A DNA stretch of 59,932 nucleotides, from positions 1 to 59,932 of IMG/VR virus record IMGVR_UViG_3300042560_001663. The stretch is one strand, 5' to 3'. Below the pieces are notes generated by a model. That model made no database searches and was not told the origin of the DNA. It saw only the letters and a program-made list of their open reading frames with translations. The position numbers were made by a program, and so were the translations under genes. Source of the stretch: a virus. Below, in pieces: positions 12,601 through 20,313 of the stretch (positions are counted from its first letter, which is position 1; every line of letters begins with the position of its first letter).

Positions 12601-15600
12601 AAGTTAAATGGACAGATGTAATTTGTCCCCTAAAAATTGGTTGGACTTCAGCATTAAAAGACTTATTTCCTATAGATGAAATCCCAATATTACCTATAAT
12701 TTCTACTTTAATTTCTGGGTAATTGAATACATGAGTTCCTAATCCAGATGAATTAAATTTAATATATTGTTTGGTATTATAATAAAAATCATAATTTACA
12801 CTACCAATTCCAATGGCAGATAATTTAAAAGAATCATCATTGATTTTTGTTACAATATATTCTGTATTTGTTGTTAGGCCACCAATAGGAGTAAAATCTG
12901 TCGTATATACAACTTTTTCTCCAGAATTATAATTATGATTTTTTATTTCAATTTGAGATAATGATGTATTAATCCCAATATGTGTTGTCGTTCTTTTTTT
13001 ATTTTCATATCCAGATCCTGGATTTTCGATATTAATAGACCCAATAATCGATTTTTGATCATATGATTTAATTTTATGATTACCTATGCCATAGGATAAT
13101 AGAGTAATTGTATTAATTCCAACAATAGCATCATCTAAATTTTTATGAAGTTTAATTGTGAAATCGTCTATTATGGAAACAAAATATGATGCATCCGTAG
13201 ACAATCCTCCAACACCTCTTTGCCCATCTGTTTTGTAAATTACTCTTTCTGCATTTCTAAACTTATGATAAGTTGTAAATCCAATTGTCGATAATGCACT
13301 TCCAATGCCAATTAAATTTGCATTTCCTTGAGAATTAAAAATAGACTCGTGTTCGACCAACTTCATATTTGCATATGCTTTGGCACCAATACCATTTCCA
13401 CCTGTTACTTTGATTATGGGAGTATCTAGATAGTCAAATCCTGGATCTATAATTCTAATTTCTTGAAGTGATCCTCTAACAGCACAAAATCCAGTTGCTC
13501 CAGTGCCAATTGAATCTGTTATACTTAAAATTGGTGGATTAATGACATCATAATTGGATCCGGATGCAGTTACTTCTATTTCTTCTATTTTTCCATAATA
13601 TATGGATTCACTGGATTTGTAATTTAAAATTTCTACACCATTAAGTAAAATTCCGGTAAATCCTGGTTTTGTATCATATACATTACCGTCATCAATTGGC
13701 GAAGATAGTTCTCTGAGAAGTTTTTGTGTATTTAAAGTTTTAAATTTAAATTCATAAATTTCAATTTTATTGTTAGTTACAGTAGTATTGTCTAATAAAG
13801 ATATGAATATATTATTGAAAATATTTGTTCTACTCTTTGCCAAACTAATTCTATTTTCATCAATTCTTTTTACGAAATAAATTCCTTCATCAAACAAGAA
13901 ACTTTTAGTAGTTTTTATTGTAGAAGTAATTCCTTCAGAATCCGTACTTTGTGCGTAAATTACTTCTGGAGTATAATAAATGCAATCTCCAGTATAAAAA
14001 CCATGATCCCAATTTGATGTTATGGTAAAAACATTTCCAGAAAATGTTCCAGAAAAAACAATAGATCTGTCAGTAGCATCTAGTGTTTGTTTATAATATG
14101 ATGGTATGGATGGAGATGTGATTAATGTTTTTTCTCCCAATTTATACACATTCTGTGTATTTGAATTTATTTTTGAAATGTTAGAAAAATACGTTGAATT
14201 TGTTTTTGAGATATTTTTTTTAATTGTATATCTATCTGATAGATCTATAATACCTTGACCCTTTATCGTAAAAGTAGAACTTGAAATTAGATCAATAATT
14301 GTCGAAAGTATTTTTGATCCAGAACTTGAAATTATACTAATTTCATCTCCTATTTTAAATATATTTTTATTTTCTGTAGTTATATTATAAGTATCACCTG
14401 TTCCACGAGAAAGAATTGATTTTACATTATATGATATTGGAATATTAAAGAACCAATCTTTAGAATAAACATCATTAGAATTTACTCCCAAAGTCCTAAT
14501 TACAGAAGTGTCATTTTTGTAATGATATCTCGTATTTCCTAAAATTTCTGTAGAGTTTAAAACAGAAGTTACTCTTAATTTTACCAAAGATCCGTCTGTA
14601 TTATATGCATGAGCATATGTATTAATCCCAATTGATGCAAAATCTGGAATAGTTTTAGTTACTCCCGAACAACCAAAAAATTGTGTTAAAGATTTTGAAC
14701 TGTAAGTAACAACACCTGTAGTTTGATCTCCATAGTTTACCAACAATTCTCCATTTATTGGGAATCCTACTGTAGAATCAACATCAAAAACAGTTGCACC
14801 AGAGGAAACAGGACCAACTATTTTTGTTGTGGGATGAACAGTGAATTTTCCAATAGTTGCACCATTAGCAATCAAATCTCTATTATATCCAGAATCCAAA
14901 CTTAATTTATAATAAGTATTACCAATTCCTGAAATTATTTTTTCAACATAAGTTATTGGACTGCGAGCATATGATATATTCAAATAGTCATTCTGATACA
15001 AAGTTTGATTTGTTAAATCTGAAGGATCGCCAAAAATACTTTCAACAACTATATCATTAGTTAGTCTATAATGAGCATCTGATGGCCTGAAAAGATTTTC
15101 TTTTGGGTTAATAACCTTAACTTCCTTTCCATATAAAACTTTAAATAAAATTTTAAAAGATTCATCTGTTCCTTTGCTCTGATAAAAATCTTTAATTTGT
15201 TTTAAAAATATTGATTGATCCAATTCAGTGTATAAAGATCTATCTTCAAATCCAGGAGAAAGTTGATATTTTATTTTAGATAAAAATTCTTTAAGAAATA
15301 AAGAACTTAAATTGATAATTTTGGTTCCTTTAGAATGTGTTGCTGATTCAGTGGATTTAAATGTTAACTGATCTGGAATATTTTGTGTCGTGTAAGAGGT
15401 TATTCCACTAAATCCTCTTACACATCCTGTAAAAGAACTGGTCGTAATTCCTGTATATGTAATTATTTCGTCATCAATTTGAATTAACCCATAAGATTTT
15501 GGAAAGTTTGATGTTCCCTCTTTGTTTAATCCCAAATCTATTGGAATAGTTGTATCGATATCTGAAATAGTAGATGAAAGAAAGGCGTAATCTGTACTAT

Positions 15601-15784
15601 TTGTTAAGTTATCTACTTTTACATATTGATCTATGTTTTGGATGAGATCAACAGGAGCACTTGTAAATTCCTGCGAAATATAATATTGCGAAAGAAATTC
15701 TGATATTAATGGAAACTCTTCTCTGACATAAGAAGGAAGTTGATTTTTAACAATGTTGCTGAACTGAACTCTCTTTTCTGTCAT
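3641..15784 (-). CDS. Giant baseplate/tail structural protein (4047 aa; VrlC-like cyanophage family)
   Basis: A single uninterrupted frame of 4,047 codons. The N terminus (MTEKRVQFSNIVKNQLPSYV, later LPLISEFLSQYY-like and KGTDESFKILFKVLYG) is of the kind I associate with large baseplate-linked cyanophage proteins annotated as VrlC or baseplate wedge proteins. The body contains many copies of a PGSGYTSxNPPxVxI-like strand repeat and of VGIGTT turns. Around residues 1250-1270 lies WAYDGNPIYGPYGY, the core signature of YHYH domains. The gene sits 4 bases after gp6, which supports a role in the baseplate or tail periphery. It is far longer than T4 gp7 (about 1,030 aa). A structural role is nearly certain; its position in the virion is inferred. 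Confidence 0.85.
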   Translation of the reverse strand: MTEKRVQFSNIVKNQLPSYVREEFPLISEFLSQYYISQEFTSAPVDLIQNIDQYVKVDNLTNSTDYAFLSSTISDIDTTIPIDLGLNKEGTSNFPKSYGLIQIDDEIITYTGITTSSFTGCVRGFSGITSYTTQNIPDQLTFKSTESATHSKGTKIINLSSLFLKEFLSKIKYQLSPGFEDRSLYTELDQSIFLKQIKDFYQSKGTDESFKILFKVLYGKEVKVINPKENLFRPSDAHYRLTNDIVVESIFGDPSDLTNQTLYQNDYLNISYARSPITYVEKIISGIGNTYYKLSLDSGYNRDLIANGATIGKFTVHPTTKIVGPVSSGATVFDVDSTVGFPINGELLVNYGDQTTGVVTYSSKSLTQFFGCSGVTKTIPDFASIGINTYAHAYNTDGSLVKLRVTSVLNSTEILGNTRYHYKNDTSVIRTLGVNSNDVYSKDWFFNIPISYNVKSILSRGTGDTYNITTENKNIFKIGDEISIISSSGSKILSTIIDLISSSTFTIKGQGIIDLSDRYTIKKNISKTNSTYFSNISKINSNTQNVYKLGEKTLITSPSIPSYYKQTLDATDRSIVFSGTFSGNVFTITSNWDHGFYTGDCIYYTPEVIYAQSTDSEGITSTIKTTKSFLFDEGIYFVKRIDENRISLAKSRTNIFNNIFISLLDNTTVTNNKIEIYEFKFKTLNTQKLLRELSSPIDDGNVYDTKPGFTGILLNGVEILNYKSSESIYYGKIEEIEVTASGSNYDVINPPILSITDSIGTGATGFCAVRGSLQEIRIIDPGFDYLDTPIIKVTGGNGIGAKAYANMKLVEHESIFNSQGNANLIGIGSALSTIGFTTYHKFRNAERVIYKTDGQRGVGGLSTDASYFVSIIDDFTIKLHKNLDDAIVGINTITLLSYGIGNHKIKSYDQKSIIGSINIENPGSGYENKKRTTTHIGINTSLSQIEIKNHNYNSGEKVVYTTDFTPIGGLTTNTEYIVTKINDDSFKLSAIGIGSVNYDFYYNTKQYIKFNSSGLGTHVFNYPEIKVEIIGNIGISSIGNKSFNAEVQPIFRGQITSVHLTSGGIGYGSSEIINFYRQPSFVLKSGKSAQLNPIVSTDGKITEVLIDNTGSEYNSPPSLIINGTGTGAVLTPIITNNQLTSVKVIENGIGYSPESTSVDIIPSGSSAEFVAKIQSWTINLFKKYYSSITSDDGIISNGLNESFGLQYSHLYAPRKLREIIQPSDQSGNKVYGKTDLIKQNNVEVDTTSHSPIIGWAYDGNPIYGPYGYITKTGGVVTQLKSGYDRDESPKPNRPSINSFDLGFFVEDFTFYKKSDDRFLDENNGRFCVTPEFPEGTYAYFSTLEEFSDSSGKFATYKQPKFPYLIGNYFKSKPIEFNFAKKSNQDDIDLNETGWLRNTYFYNLINDEASYSYITAPNNLNQTIDVEFASPGSVESIGIVTGGQNYKVNDSIIFNNTGTQGYNLSAKISKIEGKYVSSVSVASSTISNAEIYPTGNNGDYIIIANEPHNFKNGDFVSVYGLNTTSSLIEGSYKAGISTNILSVINSGTVVTGIESAGVTGIITYIKVSGNLKYPNIKENDILSIENEKLKVLNVDSLNSRIRVIRSYQGTIGSAHTSSTQLKEDSRKLIINVGYKTSYDYRINTELYFDPIDSVGLGSLSGVGIGTTITFSNPGAGITQIFIPTKTIYIPNHGLETGDLVTYSNNGGLSLVVSSTGIGTTTLANQSNVYVAKISNDLIGISTVQVGLGSTGTFVGIASTQRSQSTLYFMGLGSGVYHSFKTNFDVISGTIERNLVTVSCSSTHGLNNNDTVYVNVNPSISTTFTVKYNDYNRKIGINPKTFVSVGVNTFTNTITIQDHQLYNGQKVIHTSSSPAGGLQSEKEYYVIRVDKNNIKLSDTFYTATIIKPIPVGITSSSFGTILPVNPPITLYKNSTAIFDLADSSLSYANQSQRYPAFSLDFYKDSNFTQKFESSKKKNQFEVQKTGIVGVTSDAKVTLTINDDIPNKLYYKLTPVYDDVLPEEKKKINIDSEVIFNNQIEITSSKYNGKQTITSLSSTSFTYTLPQTPENIFYADSSSNIEYNTDSINALGPIFEVEIVNKGRNYYALPGISTIVSQFGKNALLEASSYSIGNIKKTKINDIGFDFPSDFTLRPSISLNQIVKIEPLSSLKSVGINSFGRGYNTSPKLLVFDGKTNELIPEIDLKYTLGSNDVEIRKNAYSLSNVSPIILPIQNSNGVGIGSIKYNSLNKEVTVTLSVGFSTSDSFPFKVNDKVMIENVSVGVGSTGIGYNSENYNYKLFTLTSVTENRGGIGSVSYSLNGLLSESQVPGNYDPVNSSGRIIPEKYFPTFNVELQKNNYFIGENIKSNSTFGYVDGWNPITNQLRAVSKENFIPGEIVEGLTSKTQGIASLVDTTDSFFNLDSSSLVNNGWQTSAGFLNLNSERIQDSDFYQNFSYSIKSSVSYDSWKDAVSTLNHTTGFKKFSEYQLETKNSNSMSIGISTEKTYVDVVVDIVGSADLNCVTDFDLVKENSLSISERYFSDEITFSSRILTDYFESIGNRVLSIDDISSQFSSNPRFTRFSEVHRFSLFNARAQKYVTFVSDRRFTGQRQLMLVSLLHSKGVGYLNQYARLESSYDLGSFDFFIEGTEGVLTFNPVKYSINNYNITTLSYNLKDSMLGIGTSSFGDFVIIKTSSEFVSSGSTSIVGIGTTYNSAKVLVEIAGSNGQYEFDELNIVHDGINVELLQYGQITNDSLNPYSSSGLGTYHPYISGSELKIDFYPNTGIAVTINTFQTLLGGTFFGIDAYDMKHAELQGISTSILSSISPTETPIIEYLKDYDCSYCLIQVADTTNNRYQLSEIVLLDDQTDENPGETYILEFGNIETNSGLGTFGFRKNGLVTELTFTPLPNIDTRIVGFSNALRHQDDEKDILSLNNGSIETNYGTYFGTESDIKRDFPLNHKGNQIFKRDFDGSSPLIVNTSLDTITIPNHFFVTGEKITYTNPGAGTTQSIGIGTTDFGVGIGITNKLPSTVYIVKVNENTIKLAKSAEDALKFIPKILDLTSVGIGTTHTFTANNQNAKAIIAIDNIIQSPITSTAQTTILSKNVFTTDDLIYVAGITSFFGGDLIKIGNEIMKIESVGVANTNIFRVRRPWMGTTIAGYSTGTLVTKVVGNYNIIDNTLNFSEAPYGNVPLSNSTESPDERDWVGITTSSKFQGRTFLKSGISDSANETYYRNYIFDDISEQFNGKTKSFTLKSNGSNTSDISSENSIILINDIFQGPGLTNNYYLTESIGITSITFVGGATSIAYDVNTASIPAGGIIISVGSTEGFGYQPLVSAGGTAIVSGLGTISSVSIGNSGSGYRSGLQTVRVGVATSSTDTLSIQFIGTAIVNNGHIVGVSITNPGTGYTSSNPPYVIIDDPLSYSDLPLIYSADSLSGLGSQATIDVVVGQGSSVIDFEIKNLGYGYGQGEILTVSVGGTVGIPTDPTKTFKEFQISIQKTITDKFTGWSIGELQVLDTPENLFDGSRTIFPLLVAGSLISLRSAIGSNINIQDNLLVFLNDVLQVPGIGFEFAGGSVITFTEPPRIGDTCKIIFYKGTGSVDVIERNILETIKSGDELTIGYDAILGQTELLQETERTVDFLKSVDLVKTLPYYGPGLSNDSRLVRPVTWCRQTEDKIINEKEVGKDRELYEPIINPFAYIIKSVGIGSTTIYVDNLKPFFDSQNENDVSLTFQKSIKLISQDPKSGAIGTAIVSGMGTILSVAISDGGVGYTTATVSFGSTIGVNTSTQAFGSAIISAAGTVAGISITNPGSGYTSTNPPSVLISSPTPIIETNQVSSYSGDSGIIVGFGTTTQDSIDKFIFDLYIPEDSFLRNQSLVGTAITISSLNVNDYFVVYDSNVGLASTSIKSLDFDTNVIGVGTQFIDNVYQVDSIFVTETDVVGIGTTFVKRIYTRITGIGITIDFSSTNITFDSEVFKFDSLKTSGSGYTGIITTSPSFGNFSWGKIDLKNRSEENQFNFYGNMGIGGITTSAVVQRTSSLKFRNYIV

Positions 15785-15788
15785 TTGT

Positions 15789-17717
15789 TTATGATCTTAC
15801 TAAATTCCCGTTGTTTGTGTAACTTGATGAAACAATGTAATTTGATGCTGATGGATCTAATCCTGATGAAATTTCATCCACTACCATTTCAAAATTACTC
15901 TTACTAATATCTAGTTGCAAATATAAATCCTGCAATCCTATAACGTCATTTGATTTTGGTGTTACTGATATCTCAATAACAGGTTGCCCATTTTTTTGTT
16001 TTGCTGAAGTAATAATAATGGGATTGAGAGTAATAATCCCAGATGTGTAATTAATTGTTCCAGCATTTCTCCTCAAAATTGTTGGTGTAGTCGAGGACAT
16101 ATTTGGAACATTAAATAAAAAGATTGAACCAGTGGTTCTATTTGTATTTGGAATATCTGATAGGTAAACATCTTGAGAAATTCCACTTACTCTGAATGCT
16201 GTGGATTTTATATTATATCCACTCATACTATTAATATGAAATTCATTCCCAAATCCAATTGAATATTCAGCAAAACTATTCAAAGAAACTCCCAAGTCTC
16301 TTCTAATTTGAATATTTGTAATATTTGAAGTTACAGATTCGTGACTTTCGTCAATAATCTTTAAAAATTTACTATATTTAAATCTAGCACCATATTTGTT
16401 TAATTCTGTCGATTCTGCATACTTATTTGTATTTGATTGTACAATGTTAGAAACATAAGATGCACTAGGAGCAAGATTTGTGTTATAATAAATTTTTGAA
16501 TCGATTTCAATATAAAGATATTTTAAATCCAAAATTTCAGGAATAATACCAGCTACGGCATATTTTTTGAGTTTAAGTTTAATATTTTCTTTAACTAAAT
16601 TTGATAGAAAATCCCCACTTCTCGGTTTAATACTAATAAAAACTTTTCCATACTGTGGAGGAATTAATTCTTCACCACCAAAAACAGATATAGATTCTGT
16701 TTCTGGATAAATTTTTGATGGTATTAAAGTTTCATAGTCATTTGCAGTTACTGCTCTGTTTTGGGAAGAATATATTCTTGGTGCATATTTTTTAATAGAT
16801 TCTACAGATTCAATATTTTCTCCACCAGAAGCAACTAACCCAGTAGTTAAAAGAGATACTCCAGATGTAACCGTATATTCTGTAGAGTTTCTTGTATATG
16901 TTAATCTTCCCGAGTAAGAAAACTGTCCAACTCCATTTGCAGAATCACCATTTGTAACAATATAAGATACTTCTATATAATTTCCGTCTTGGAGGGCCTT
17001 CCCAAAAACATTATCTCCAAAAATTAGTTCATATCTTTCATCTTCAATTTCTTGCAAAAAATAAATCTCAGATTCTTTATCTATTTCAAAAAGACTATCT
17101 TGACGATTATATTTTATAGAAACTGATGACTGTTGATTATTTTTTATGATTACAGAAATTAAATCTGTATCAATTCCTATGTTAGGTAATATAATTTTTT
17201 GATTCGGATTTCTGGAGGTATATGTGAAATTAGATGTTAGCAACGTTCCTTCATAAATTGGAATATCATTGAATGATGCAATATTATCAAAAACAGGAAC
17301 TGTAACATCATCCCAAATCGAAAAAACAAAAGACTGATTTCCAAAAGTTCCGGAGGTACTCGCTACAGGGCCTTTTTTGAGAGTTAATGATACTGGAGTT
17401 GGTTTAATATCTGAACAATCTACAAAAAAACTTATTGTTGCTCTTGCTGCTTTTTTTGAACGGGGTATATATCCAATATTTCTTGCAAGTGCAACAACAT
17501 TTTCTCTAAGTGTTGCACTATCGATGAATACCTCATTTGCAACCATATTTGCATTATATGAGGTAATATAGGTATTATATGCCAACACATCAAGAATAGT
17601 CGAAAGATTAGACCCCTCAAAGTCATAATCTGTGAAATTTGAATTTGCTTTGAGGTAATCTCTAAGTGTGGTTTTAATCTGGTCAAAATCCAGATTCGTA
17701 AAATTTACTAATGGCAT
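15789..17717 (-). CDS. 6: Baseplate wedge protein gp6
   Basis: A 642-residue protein beginning MPLVNFTNLDFDQIKTTLRD, followed by a conserved helical segment (STILDVLAYNTYITSYNANM, then FIDSATLRENVVALARNIGY) characteristic of T4 gp6/baseplate-J family wedge proteins. gp6 forms the inner iris ring of the baseplate that opens during sheath contraction. The length is close to T4 gp6 (660 aa). Its ATG abuts the stop of gp25, and it is followed 4 bases later by the giant gene, the usual T4-like cyanophage order. Confidence 0.95.
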   Translation of the reverse strand: MPLVNFTNLDFDQIKTTLRDYLKANSNFTDYDFEGSNLSTILDVLAYNTYITSYNANMVANEVFIDSATLRENVVALARNIGYIPRSKKAARATISFFVDCSDIKPTPVSLTLKKGPVASTSGTFGNQSFVFSIWDDVTVPVFDNIASFNDIPIYEGTLLTSNFTYTSRNPNQKIILPNIGIDTDLISVIIKNNQQSSVSIKYNRQDSLFEIDKESEIYFLQEIEDERYELIFGDNVFGKALQDGNYIEVSYIVTNGDSANGVGQFSYSGRLTYTRNSTEYTVTSGVSLLTTGLVASGGENIESVESIKKYAPRIYSSQNRAVTANDYETLIPSKIYPETESISVFGGEELIPPQYGKVFISIKPRSGDFLSNLVKENIKLKLKKYAVAGIIPEILDLKYLYIEIDSKIYYNTNLAPSASYVSNIVQSNTNKYAESTELNKYGARFKYSKFLKIIDESHESVTSNITNIQIRRDLGVSLNSFAEYSIGFGNEFHINSMSGYNIKSTAFRVSGISQDVYLSDIPNTNRTTGSIFLFNVPNMSSTTPTILRRNAGTINYTSGIITLNPIIITSAKQKNGQPVIEISVTPKSNDVIGLQDLYLQLDISKSNFEMVVDEISSGLDPSASNYIVSSSYTNNGNLVRS

Positions 17718-18119
17718 TTACCTAGTTGGTTGCAATACAAATTGTAATTGTTGTGTAGGAACATCTGCTCCAATAATATTGTATACTATTTTCACATCGA
17801 AAGAGTTATTATCATAGTTTGGATATGCTTGTACATCAATCAATTGAACTCTCGGTTCATAATTTTGTATGGATTGTTTAATTTCATCGACAATCATTGA
17901 TGCAGAAATATCATCGATATTCTCGAAGAGTGTTCTAGAGATATTTGAACCAAAATTTTCATTAAAAAATTTCTCTCCAGGAATTGTAAATACAATATTT
18001 CGAATTGAACGAGAAATAGCAGTTTCGTTTTTAAGGGCAATCAAGTCACTATTCAGGGGACTAACCTGAAATGACATACTAATATCTTTAAACCCTTGAT
18101 TAACCCTTTCTAAAGGCAT
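17718..18119 (-). CDS. 25: Baseplate wedge protein gp25
   Basis: A 133-residue protein matching the gp25/lysozyme-like baseplate family in size and pattern: a hydrophobic N-terminal strand region, the conserved segment ISRSIRNIVFTIPGEKFFNE, then an acidic helix and a strand-rich end. gp25 nucleates sheath assembly at the baseplate. It is the first gene of the late operon gp25-gp6-giant-fibre and is preceded by the late promoter at 18140. Confidence 0.95.
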   Translation of the reverse strand: MPLERVNQGFKDISMSFQVSPLNSDLIALKNETAISRSIRNIVFTIPGEKFFNENFGSNISRTLFENIDDISASMIVDEIKQSIQNYEPRVQLIDVQAYPNYDNNSFDVKIVYNIIGADVPTQQLQFVLQPTR

Positions 18120-18139
18120 TTAATATTATAATTCTATCT

Positions 18140-18147
18140 TATTTATT
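18140..18147 (-). promoter_or_regulatory. T4-type late promoter (AATAAATA) for gp25 operon
   Basis: AATAAATA lies about 20 bases before the gp25 ATG and overlaps the stop codon of the upstream gene. The core and spacing match the other NNTAAATA sites here. It probably drives the baseplate operon late in infection. Confidence 0.6.
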
Positions 18148-18400
18148 ACCCTTTTATGGATCCATAAATGGGTTCTGTTCCATAATTCCAATCGTCATAA
18201 TCGTCATCATTTCTAATTTTTTCGTGAATTTCGTTCTGATGAAAGAAATCGTGTTTTTTGGGTGTAATGTCATCATTGTTGATTTCACGAAGCATTTTTT
18301 GGTTCAAAATTTTTTCTTCCCAACCATATTCTGTTGCCAAAAATTTAGTTCCCCATTCATTTTTCATAAAATTTTGGTCTTTATCGATGTGTTTAGTCAT
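18146..18400 (-). CDS. Hypothetical acidic protein (84 aa)
   Basis: MTKHIDKDQNFMKNEWGTKF, followed by a charged stretch rich in Asp, Asn and Lys. No domain is recognised. The ATG overlaps the end of the upstream 227-residue gene by 8 bases, and the late promoter of gp25 overlaps its stop. It probably belongs to the conserved structural-neighbourhood block. Confidence 0.7.
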   Translation of the reverse strand: MTKHIDKDQNFMKNEWGTKFLATEYGWEEKILNQKMLREINNDDITPKKHDFFHQNEIHEKIRNDDDYDDWNYGTEPIYGSIKG

Positions 18401-19076
18401 TGTTTTGCTCCTGATTTGTTAGATCAGAACTTTTTACGGGGTTGCTATCCCGAATGTTCTTAATTTCGTACATAAAATCGTCAGATGTTTCAATTTTACG
18501 ACGATTTTCGACAGAATATTCAGTCGAGTCGATTTCATACCCCGGATTTTTAGTAATTCTGTTGCGAGTCCATGCATCGTCATACCATAATATCTTGTTA
18601 TTAGGATATGCATAGAAGTTTCCATTGTCCATTTTGAAAAAATGGGCACATTTGTGCTCTGGAGTTTCACTAAAGTTAGTATTCAGTGTTGATTTTGATT
18701 CCCATGACCAATCAAGAGTAAACATATAGGTTCCTTCATTCTTCTTTCCCTTATAATTGATTAGTTCGGCACGTAAATTAGACAATCTTGAACGTACTTG
18801 AACATCAATATAAGGAGAAAAGCAATCCCACCACATACACTCTTCTAATTCAGGAACTGGTGCATCAGGTTTCCAACAAAATGCATGAATCGGTCTTCTT
18901 GTCCAGTTGACTCCATTTTCTAAAAACGACTCAAAGAGGGGTACGTGCTTCTCTAAGGATGCTACAGAGTGTACATCGCACAAAGTTACCTCTCCGTGCC
19001 CTTTTTTATGATTGTAGAGAAATTCATTGCGAATATAGCAAGTAATCGTTGGAAGATTATGATTTAAGTAAGACAT
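18393..19076 (-). CDS. Conserved cyanophage hypothetical protein (227 aa)
   Basis: The ATG at 19076 gives MSYLNHNLPTITCYIRNEFL. A longer frame would need a TTG codon at 19124 and a lysine-rich leader, so the ATG is preferred. Tryptophan- and cysteine-containing motifs (HAFCWKPDAP, ECMWWDCFSP, MFTLDWSWES) look like a compact globular fold. I recall similar proteins near gp25/gp6 in cyanophages but know no function. It overlaps the next gene by 8 bases. Confidence 0.8.
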   Translation of the reverse strand: MSYLNHNLPTITCYIRNEFLYNHKKGHGEVTLCDVHSVASLEKHVPLFESFLENGVNWTRRPIHAFCWKPDAPVPELEECMWWDCFSPYIDVQVRSRLSNLRAELINYKGKKNEGTYMFTLDWSWESKSTLNTNFSETPEHKCAHFFKMDNGNFYAYPNNKILWYDDAWTRNRITKNPGYEIDSTEYSVENRRKIETSDDFMYEIKNIRDSNPVKSSDLTNQEQNND

Positions 19077-19161
19077 TCGGAAATTTTTTCTGTTTTGGTT
19101 TTTTCGGGTTTTGATTTCCTTCAAAACGAGAAACGACGGCGCTTCCGGTAACTAGTTATAT

Positions 19162-19193
19162 AAAAAAAACACCTAGAGGTTACTCTAAGTGTT
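19162..19193 (-). terminator. Intrinsic terminator after the 47-aa basic protein gene
   Basis: An 11-bp stem (AACACTTAGAG / CTCTAGGTGTT, one G-T wobble) with a 4-base loop, followed on the minus strand by a run of eight T. It ends the transcript of the glycosyltransferase block and insulates it from the downstream structural genes. Confidence 0.85.
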
Positions 19194-19199
19194 TTAAAA

Positions 19200-19343
19200 T
19201 TATTTACCTTGTCCTCTATAGGGTTTTTTTGCTTTATTTCTGCTAGTTGCAGCATACTTTGTATTCTTCCCGAGTCCCTGCCGAGTATTTTTTGGATGAG
19301 ACTCAATTTGTGCTGAGCCACTCAGACTTTTACGATTTGCCAT
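19200..19343 (-). CDS. Small basic conserved cyanophage protein (47 aa)
   Basis: Starts MANRKSLSGSAQIESH, has the central segment KNTKYAATSRNKAKK and ends RGQGK. It is very basic, with no predicted membrane segment. I remember near-identical small proteins as almost universal in T4-like cyanophages, always in this neighbourhood, without known function. Nucleic-acid binding is a guess from charge. Its ATG overlaps the stop of the preceding gene, and a strong terminator follows directly. Confidence 0.85.
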   Translation of the reverse strand: MANRKSLSGSAQIESHPKNTRQGLGKNTKYAATSRNKAKKPYRGQGK

Positions 19344-19492
19344 TAAATTTCCTCCATTTCAATTAATTCTGGACGTATTTCCTCTCCATCATAAAACTTT
19401 TCGGAGAAGTCTTGAAGAATCTCACTACATTCTTCTGCAGTGAGATTCATATAAATTTTACGACCTTGATAAAGTATGTTATATCTTTTCAT
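19343..19492 (-). CDS. Hypothetical protein (49 aa)
   Basis: The ATG at 19492 overlaps the glycosyltransferase stop (ATGA), giving MKRYNILYQGRKIYMNLTAE and an acidic tail EEIRPELIEMEEI. The pattern (a short strand-forming start and then an acidic helix) recurs in small cyanophage proteins. Translational coupling to the glycosyltransferase is likely. Function unknown. Confidence 0.75.
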   Translation of the reverse strand: MKRYNILYQGRKIYMNLTAEECSEILQDFSEKFYDGEEIRPELIEMEEI

Positions 19493-20259
19493 CAGATAAT
19501 ACGAGTTTTTTCGTGTCCTACACGAATACGAGGATCGCACCAGATTTCAAAACCTGCTTCTTTTGCATCAAGACAGAATGAGACATCTTCTCCGCACATG
19601 TCTTGAACATTACCAGATTCAAAGACTTGCATTTTAGGTGCAAACCAAGGATACTCAAGATTCTCGAAGACACCTTTCTTAATCAGAACCCAACCAAACC
19701 CAGTATAATCAACAGTAAAAGGTTTTTTACGTTTCGAAATTGATTCTACGGTTTCGTGATTCATAACTCCACCATTCTTACGGAAATCATCCTCTTCTAA
19801 CCAATGTGCGACAGAAGTTGTGTGACCATCTTCAGTAGCATACCACCCAGCAACTACTTCTCTTTCTGTGCCATCTTCTGAGAGAGCAAGATCACAAAGT
19901 TGCCAGAACTTGTTAGAATCAAAAACAATATCACTATCAATCCAAAGTTGATAATCATACTCAAGTTTTCCATCCCAAGGAAGTTGTTTTGGTCCACGAA
20001 GTACATTTGCACCAAGGCATTTGCACCGTGCAAAGTTAACCATCGATGAGTAATCTTGAGAAATTTGAATACTCATTCCATTTTGTACTAGATCAAAGCA
20101 TAGTTGTACAAATGCTTTTAAGAAAATAAAAGAACATCCTCTGCCAGGAAGACAAAAGACAATTGACTTTCCTTTCATTCTTTCTTTAATTGAATCAATA
20201 TCCCATTCTTGTTTTTGAGATTTTGGTGCAGAAGCTTTTACTGTAAATCCTTTTGCCAT
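19492..20259 (-). CDS. GT-A type glycosyltransferase-like protein (255 aa)
   Basis: Residues 31-45 (KSIVFCLPGRGCSF) resemble the nucleotide-sugar binding start of a GT-A fold, and DYQLWIDSDIVF (DxD at about 108-110) is the metal-binding signature. The C-terminal part (VDYTGFGWVLIKKGVFENL, CGEDVSFCLDAKEAGFEIW) matches the acceptor/ED-containing half of family-2-like or Anp1-like transferases. Such genes are common in T4-like cyanophages and may modify virion proteins, DNA bases or host surface glycans; the target cannot be told. A near-consensus sigma70 promoter precedes it. Confidence 0.85.
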   Translation of the reverse strand: MAKGFTVKASAPKSQKQEWDIDSIKERMKGKSIVFCLPGRGCSFIFLKAFVQLCFDLVQNGMSIQISQDYSSMVNFARCKCLGANVLRGPKQLPWDGKLEYDYQLWIDSDIVFDSNKFWQLCDLALSEDGTEREVVAGWYATEDGHTTSVAHWLEEDDFRKNGGVMNHETVESISKRKKPFTVDYTGFGWVLIKKGVFENLEYPWFAPKMQVFESGNVQDMCGEDVSFCLDAKEAGFEIWCDPRIRVGHEKTRII

Positions 20260-20284
20260 AAGTTTAAAATAACCTTCAGTTCAA

Positions 20285-20313
20285 ATTTTAACACTGTATA
20301 TATGACTTGTCAA
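20285..20313 (-). promoter_or_regulatory. Sigma70-type promoter TTGACA-N17-TAAAAT
   Basis: A perfect -35 hexamer with 17-bp spacing to TAAAAT. The upstream gene's TGA stop lies inside the TTGACA. It is positioned to drive the glycosyltransferase gene and the two small genes after it. Confidence 0.75.

Noticed and set aside
3641-15784. Giant gene as an assembly fusion of several proteins
   Set aside because: The frame is uninterrupted, repeats are continuous, and the immediate gp25-gp6-giant-fibre order is normal for cyanophages.
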